Assembly: GCF_025840185.1 (NCBI RefSeq)
Contig: NZ_JAMPJU010000008.1
Span: 62,001-126,000, forward strand
Direction of reading: 5' to 3'
Length of the DNA stretch: 64,000 bases
DNA from: Brenneria izbisi
Lineage (GTDB): Bacteria; Pseudomonadota; Gammaproteobacteria; Enterobacterales; Enterobacteriaceae
Both the position numbers and the translations under genes were made by a program. Of this stretch, positions 59,334-64,000 are shown piece after piece. Each line of letters starts with the position of its first letter. Position 1 is the stretch's first letter. The notes under the pieces are model-generated. The model was not told the origin of the DNA and ran no database searches. It saw nothing but the letters and a program-made list of their open reading frames with translations.

Positions 59334-60435
59334 TGAGTTCCGCGATCCCGAACTGGCGAAAGCCGTGTTGCAACGTATTCGGGCGCTGGTCACGGAGATG
59401 CCGCAGTTGCGGCAGCGCCCGTTGCAACTGATGGAAGTGTGCGGCGGCCATACCCATGCGATCTTCAAGTTTGGACTGGATCGGTTGTTGCCGCCGGAAA
59501 TCGAATTTGTTCACGGTCCGGGCTGCCCGGTATGCGTATTGCCGATGGGACGAATTGATGCCTGTCTGGAGATTGCCGCGCATCCTGAGGTGATCTTTTG
59601 TACTTTCGGCGATGCCATGCGCGTGCCGGGGCGCAACGGATCGCTACAGGACGCGCGTCGTCACGGCGCCGATGTGCGCATGGTTTATTCGCCGCTGGAT
59701 GCGTTGCTGCTGGCGGAGAAAAACCCTGATCGTCAGGTGGTGTTTTTCGGCCTGGGGTTTGAAACCACCATGCCGAGCACCGCGCTGACATTGCAACAGG
59801 CCAAACGCCGCCATATCAGCAATTTTTCCCTTTTCTGTCAGCATATTACCATTGTCCCCACGTTGAACAGCCTGCTGATGCAACCTGACCTGCGCATTGA
59901 CGGTTTTCTGGCGCCGGGGCATGTCAGCATGGTGATTGGCGCGTATCCTTATCAGGCATTGTGTGACCGGTTCCATAAGCCGTTCGTGGTCACCGGGTTC
60001 GAACCGCTGGATATTTTGCAGGCATTGTTGATGCTGGTCAGCCAGATCCACGCTGGGCGTTGCGAGGTGGAAAACCAGTATCGACGCATTGTGCCGGATG
60101 GCGGCAACCCACTGGCCCAGCAAGCCATGCAAGACGTTTTTACCACCAAATCCAGCAGTGAATGGCGTGGTCTGGGGGAAATTGCCCAGTCTGGTATGCA
60201 ACTGCGGGAAGCGTATGCCGATTTTGACGCTGAGCGCCGGTTCAAGCCCCAACAGCAGCGGGTGGCAGATGAGCCGGGATCGCGCTGCGGCGATGTTCTG
60301 ACCGGGCGCTGCAAACCCGCGGATTGTCCGCTGTTTGCCCAGCGCTGCACGCCGCAGAATGCTATCGGAGCGCTGATGGTCTCCTCCGAGGGCGCGTGTG
60401 CGGCTTATTATCAATATCGGCGGGAATGTGCCTGA
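59320..60435 (+). CDS. hypD: Hydrogenase formation protein HypD
   Basis: A 371-aa iron-sulfur scaffold on which, with HybG, the Fe(CN)2CO group is assembled. Key motifs are [15 protein letters not shown] (Cys for iron), [21 protein letters not shown], and the C-terminal [4Fe-4S] set [18 protein letters not shown] with QRC. The start [16 protein letters not shown] at 59320 matches E. coli (373 aa). hypE follows after 17 nt. Confidence 0.96.
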   Translation: MQYVDEFRDPELAKAVLQRIRALVTEMPQLRQRPLQLMEVCGGHTHAIFKFGLDRLLPPEIEFVHGPGCPVCVLPMGRIDACLEIAAHPEVIFCTFGDAMRVPGRNGSLQDARRHGADVRMVYSPLDALLLAEKNPDRQVVFFGLGFETTMPSTALTLQQAKRRHISNFSLFCQHITIVPTLNSLLMQPDLRIDGFLAPGHVSMVIGAYPYQALCDRFHKPFVVTGFEPLDILQALLMLVSQIHAGRCEVENQYRRIVPDGGNPLAQQAMQDVFTTKSSSEWRGLGEIAQSGMQLREAYADFDAERRFKPQQQRVADEPGSRCGDVLTGRCKPADCPLFAQRCTPQNAIGALMVSSEGACAAYYQYRRECA

Positions 60436-60452
60436 GGGGAGTGAGTCTGAAT

Positions 60453-61514
60453 ATGTCTGGAACAACAGTAGTGAGTACCACACAACCCTTGCCGGAACAC
60501 ATGCCCACAGAGATTACGCTGGCGCACGGCAGCGGTGGCCGGGCGATGCAGCAGTTGATTGAACAACTGTTTATCCAGTCGTTTGATAATCCGCTGCTGG
60601 GTCAGCGGGAAGATCAGGCCAGATTGCCGCTTGCCGCCTTGACGCGGCACGGTGATCGGCTGGCGTTCACCACCGACAGCTATGTGATTGATCCGATCTT
60701 TTTCCCCGGCGGCGATATCGGCAAGCTGGCGGTGTGTGGTACGGCGAACGATATCGCGGTCAGCGGCGCGCAGCCGCGTTATCTTTCCTGCGGTTTTATC
60801 ATTGAAGAAGGTTTCTCCGGCGCAGATTTGCTGCGTATTGTTGAATCCATGGCGCGAACCGCCCGTGATGCCGGTATCGAGATAGTAACCGGCGATACCA
60901 AAGTGGTGCCGCGCGGCGCGGCTGACAAGATTTTTATCAATACCTCCGGTATGGGCGTTATCCCGACGACGGTGCATTGGGGGACGCGCGAGATCTGTCC
61001 TGGCGATAAAATTATTGTCAGCGGGACGCTGGGCGATCACGGCGCGACGATCCTCAACCTGCGCGAACAACTGGGGCTGGAAGCCGAGTTATCGAGTGAT
61101 TGCGCGGTACTGGCGCCCTTGATTGCGCCGTTGCGTGAGATTGCGGGGGTACGTGCGCTGCGGGATGCGACGCGCGGGGGCGTGACCGCCATTTTGCATG
61201 AGTACGCGCAGGCCAGCGGCTACGGTATGGAAGTGAATGAAAGCGCGTTGCCGTTGAAACAGGCGGTGCGCGGCATCTGCGAAATTCTGGGGCTGGAGGC
61301 GCTGAACTTTGCCAATGAAGGCAAACTGGTGCTGGTGGTTTCGGCGCAAGCTGAGGCCGCGGTACTGGACGCGTTGCGGGCGCATCCGCTGGGGCGGGAC
61401 GCCGCGACGATTGGCGTGGTGACCGCAACGCCGCAGATTCGCCTGTGCGGGGTATTTGGCGCGTCGAGGTTGCTGGATTTGCCGCATAATGAACCGATGC
61501 CGCGGATTTGCTAG
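60453..61514 (+). CDS. hypE: Hydrogenase expression/formation protein HypE
   Basis: A 353-aa PurM-like ATPase that dehydrates the carbamoyl group on its C-terminal cysteine to a thiocyanate, the source of cyanide ligands. The C-terminus ends PRIC, as required. AHGSGGRAMQQLI, DSYVIDPIFFPGGDIGKLA and VTGDTKVV are conserved. It is about 17 residues longer at the N-terminus than E. coli; the ATG at 60453 is preferred, a GTG at 60441 being too close to its ribosome site. A 424-bp gap follows, unusual in this compact operon. Confidence 0.95.
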   Translation: MSGTTVVSTTQPLPEHMPTEITLAHGSGGRAMQQLIEQLFIQSFDNPLLGQREDQARLPLAALTRHGDRLAFTTDSYVIDPIFFPGGDIGKLAVCGTANDIAVSGAQPRYLSCGFIIEEGFSGADLLRIVESMARTARDAGIEIVTGDTKVVPRGAADKIFINTSGMGVIPTTVHWGTREICPGDKIIVSGTLGDHGATILNLREQLGLEAELSSDCAVLAPLIAPLREIAGVRALRDATRGGVTAILHEYAQASGYGMEVNESALPLKQAVRGICEILGLEALNFANEGKLVLVVSAQAEAAVLDALRAHPLGRDAATIGVVTATPQIRLCGVFGASRLLDLPHNEPMPRIC

Positions 61515-61938
61515 GGGCCATTTTTCAGCTATATGCAAGCATAGGTGATCATTTCGTGCGTGGTAAGTATCGGTATTTCTCTGTGAATATCGCGCCACGC
61601 CCGACATCGGGCAGATCAAACGCCGCTTGCCCTATGAACCCAGGTTGGCGGCTGAAATTGTGTCGCTGACGCGATACCTTCGGCGCCAGTGAATGCTTAT
61701 CGAGCCGCCAGTGACGCGCTCCCGGCGCGACACTGGCTTGCGCGAAGTCCTGTCGCTCACTCGGCATTCACTGCCACCTCAGCACAATTTCTTACGCCGT
61801 TAAACCCCAAACCTATGAGGTTAACGATAGAGAAGTGAACTCATGCTTTTCCCGGCATGAAAATACCTTTCTCTTCGCGCACGAAATAGCACTGAACTGA
61901 CATAGAAATCTTTCTAAACAGGCAAGGATATCCTCCAC
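61515..61938. repeat. Structured palindromic element between hypE and hypF
   Basis: The spacer holds nested inverted repeats. The outer arms are CAGTGAATGC (61687-61696) and GCATTCACTG (61764-61773). Inside, GCCAGTGACGCGC (61707-61719) pairs with GCGCGACACTGGC (61725-61737) with a single A-A mismatch. GGCGGCT at 61647-61653 also has an inverted copy at 61703-61709. A small CATGC/GCATG hairpin lies at about 61842-61858. A weak minus-strand ORF (61549-61767) runs through the repeats. It looks like a non-coding mobile or repetitive element inserted in the operon; its right end must carry the hypF leader. Confidence 0.55.
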
Positions 61939-64000
61939 GTGAGCGTGAACCATAACGGTATTCAGATCCGCATCAAAGGCAAAGTGCAGGGGGTAGGGTT
62001 TCGGCCCTATGTCTGGCAATTGGCGCATCGGTTCAAGCTGTGCGGTGATGTCAGTAATGACGGCGCGGGGGTGGTGATTCACCTCTACCAGTCGGCAAAT
62101 ATTGAACGCTTTATGGCTGAACTGCCCGCAATGTGTCCGCCGTTGGCGCATATCGATAGCATGACCTGCCAGCCGTGGCAGTGGGCTGCCATACCCAAGA
62201 CATTTGTGATCGAACACAGCGGCGCCGGTCAGATGGATACGCAAGTCGTGCCGGATGCGGCAACCTGTGAAGCATGCCTGCACGAACTGAACGATCCGGC
62301 TAATCGCCGCTATCACTACCCGTTCATCAACTGTACCCACTGTGGTCCGCGCTTTACCATTATTCGCCGGATGCCATATGACCGCCCGTTCACCGCGATG
62401 GCGGATTTCCCGCTTTGTCCTCACTGTCTGGCCGAATATCAGCACCCGGCTGATCGCCGTTTTCATGCCCAACCCAATGCTTGTGTGCGATGCGGCCCGC
62501 AAGTCTGGCTGGTTGATGATCTGGCGACGCCGCGGGCAGAGGGGGATGAGGCGATCCGTCTGGCGGCCAATGTATTGTTGGCCGGGGATATCGTGGCGAT
62601 TAAAGGGCTGGGCGGCTTTCATCTGGCCTGCGACGCCGCTAATACGCAGGCGGTTGAACGCTTGCGGCAGCGCAAACATCGCCCCGGCAAGCCGCTGGCG
62701 GTGATGCTGCCGGATGCCGGATGGCTTGAGCAATGCGCCGCCGTAGCGGATATCCCTGCCGCGTTACGATTATTAACCAGTACGGCAGCGCCGATTGTGT
62801 TGTTGCCGCTGCGACAAGATGGCCCGCTATCAGAGCAGATTGCGCCCGGCTTGGACGAAGTCGGGCTGATGCTGCCCGCCAATCCGCTGCAACATCTGTT
62901 GCTGGCACAGGTGGCGCGCCCATTGGTGATGACCTCCGGTAATGCCGGCGGCAAACCGCCGGCATTGACCAATGCACAGGCGACGACGCAGCTTGTCGGC
63001 ATTGCCGACCGGTGGTTAATGCACAATCGCGAGATTGTGCAACGCGCCGACGACTCGTTGGTCAGGCTGCATAAAAACAGGGCGGAGATGTTGCGTCGGG
63101 CGCGGGGTTACGTGCCGGATGCCTTGCCGCTGCCGCCGGGGTTTAGCGCACAGCCTGCGTTGCTGGCGATGGGGGCGGATTTAAAGAATACCTTTTGTCT
63201 ACTGCGTGATGAAAACGCCATTGTCAGCCAGCATCTTGGCGATCTGGCGGACAGCGACGTTGAGCGGCAATATCGTCATGCTATCGCCTTGTTTGAGGAT
63301 ATTTACCGTTTCATTCCTGATGCGGTAGTGGTTGACGCGCATCCCGGTTATATCAGTCATCGTCTGGGAAAACAGCTGGCTGAACAGCGGCAGATCCCCT
63401 GTATTGAGGTGTTGCACCATCATGCGCATATTGTGGCTTGTCTGGCCGAACATCAGTGGCCGCGAGATGCCGGGCCGGTTATCGGGCTGGCGCTGGATGG
63501 TATTGGTTATGGATCTGATGGACAGTGGTGGGGCGGAGAATGTCTGCTGGCGGATTATGCTCAATGCCGACGCATTGGCGGCCTTCCTGCGGTGGCTTTG
63601 CCCGGCGGCGATCTGGCTGCGCGTCAGCCGTGGCGTAATCTGCTGGCGCAGTGGCTGCGGTTTGTGCCTGACTGGGCCGCATTACCGCAAGCAACCGCCA
63701 TCCCGACGGAACCCGCCAGGCTACTTGGTAAAGCGATCGAGCGCGGCATCAATGCGCCGTTGGCATCATCAACCGGGCGCTTATTTGATGCGGTGGCGGC
63801 GGCCAACGGATTTGCCGCCCTCAGCCAAAGTTGGGAGGGGGAAGCCGCCTGCTGGCTGGAATCGCTGGCGTGGCAAAGTACGCTTCACCACGCGCCCGTG
63901 GCGAGTATTGCCGTAACCATGCCATTGCGCGAGGATAATCAGCTTGATTTACACACGTTCTGGCGGCAGTGGCTGACATGGCGGGCCAATCCCGCAGACA
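61939..64000 (+). CDS. hypF: Carbamoyltransferase HypF (3' end beyond the window)
   Basis: HypF makes the carbamoyl group for HypE from carbamoyl phosphate and ATP. About 687 of roughly 750 codons are visible, open to the last base. Domains in order are: acylphosphatase ([13 protein letters not shown]), a zinc-finger pair (CEACL with CTHCG, CPHCL with CVRCG), a YrdC-like domain ([28 protein letters not shown]) and the Kae1-like domain with [14 protein letters not shown]. The start is taken as GTG at 61939, with AAGGA at 61924-61928; GTG at 61945 is also possible. It is separated from hypE by the palindromic spacer but clearly belongs to the same pathway. Confidence 0.94.
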   Translation, partial: MSVNHNGIQIRIKGKVQGVGFRPYVWQLAHRFKLCGDVSNDGAGVVIHLYQSANIERFMAELPAMCPPLAHIDSMTCQPWQWAAIPKTFVIEHSGAGQMDTQVVPDAATCEACLHELNDPANRRYHYPFINCTHCGPRFTIIRRMPYDRPFTAMADFPLCPHCLAEYQHPADRRFHAQPNACVRCGPQVWLVDDLATPRAEGDEAIRLAANVLLAGDIVAIKGLGGFHLACDAANTQAVERLRQRKHRPGKPLAVMLPDAGWLEQCAAVADIPAALRLLTSTAAPIVLLPLRQDGPLSEQIAPGLDEVGLMLPANPLQHLLLAQVARPLVMTSGNAGGKPPALTNAQATTQLVGIADRWLMHNREIVQRADDSLVRLHKNRAEMLRRARGYVPDALPLPPGFSAQPALLAMGADLKNTFCLLRDENAIVSQHLGDLADSDVERQYRHAIALFEDIYRFIPDAVVVDAHPGYISHRLGKQLAEQRQIPCIEVLHHHAHIVACLAEHQWPRDAGPVIGLALDGIGYGSDGQWWGGECLLADYAQCRRIGGLPAVALPGGDLAARQPWRNLLAQWLRFVPDWAALPQATAIPTEPARLLGKAIERGINAPLASSTGRLFDAVAAANGFAALSQSWEGEAACWLESLAWQSTLHHAPVASIAVTMPLREDNQLDLHTFWRQWLTWRANPAD

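Noticed and set aside
61549-61767. A 72-codon minus-strand ORF between hypE and hypF
   Set aside because: It runs through nested inverted repeats, has no recognised domain and no clear ribosome site; more likely part of a repetitive element.
1-64000. CRISPR arrays, tRNA or rRNA genes, prophage, toxin-antitoxin pairs, transposases
   Set aside because: No regularly spaced repeats, tRNA-like cloverleaf or rRNA segments were noticed, and no product of these classes was recognised in any frame.

Overview
This window is chromosomal DNA of a plant-associated or environmental enterobacterium, most likely a member of the Pectobacteriaceae (Pectobacterium, Dickeya, Brenneria or a relative). The protein sequences and the gene order folC-dedD-cvpA-purF-ubiX-hisJQMP-yfcHG-yfcE-yfcD-pta-ackA-yfbVU-hxpA-yfbSR-alaA-lrhA-nuo closely follow the Escherichia coli 50-min region. 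NuoC and NuoD are fused, as in enterobacteria. The LrhA protein corresponds to the HexA/PecT virulence repressor of soft-rot bacteria. I saw no rRNA, tRNA, CRISPR array, prophage or intact insertion sequence.

Layout. 1-8.4 kb: folate (folC), cell division (dedD), purine (cvpA-purF, with a perfect PurR box), prenyl-FMN (ubiX) and a basic amino acid ABC transporter (hisJ-hisQMP), whose binding protein follows a sigma-54 type promoter. 8.4-10 kb: yfcG-yfcH on the minus strand. 10.4-14.1 kb: a compact ethanolamine module (permease, eutB, eutC) that interrupts the E. coli-like order and has its own excellent sigma-54 promoter match. 14.2-26.7 kb: yfcE, yfcD, the ackA-pta acetate pathway, yfbV, yfbU, hxpA, yfbS, yfbR, alaA and lrhA. 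27.4-42.5 kb: the complete 13-gene nuo operon for respiratory complex I. 42.7-51 kb: an accessory stretch with elaB, a possible tiny transcription unit with a 15-codon ORF and a strong terminator, a divergent exported alkylsulfatase, a TreC-like glycosidase, a RimL-like acetyltransferase, a PhzF-family protein and the ABC-F protein YbiT. 51.5-64 kb: an uptake [NiFe]-hydrogenase-2 operon with its maturation genes, hybOABCDEF-hypB-hybG-hypDE, then hypF running off the window edge.

Functionally the window links nitrogen scavenging (basic amino acids, ethanolamine), aerobic and anaerobic electron entry (NADH via Nuo, H2 via Hyb under a perfect FNR box) and overflow metabolism (AckA-Pta).

The strongest novelty is the TreC-like GH13 protein at 45740-47437. 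Its reading frame is intact, but all three catalytic carboxylates are substituted (D to N, E to D, D to N), so it looks like a maintained pseudoenzyme. Other items worth checking are the candidate mini-transcript at 43041-43372, the nested palindromic element that separates hypE from hypF, the two sigma-54 promoters, and His-to-Cys changes in conserved motifs of the alkylsulfatase.
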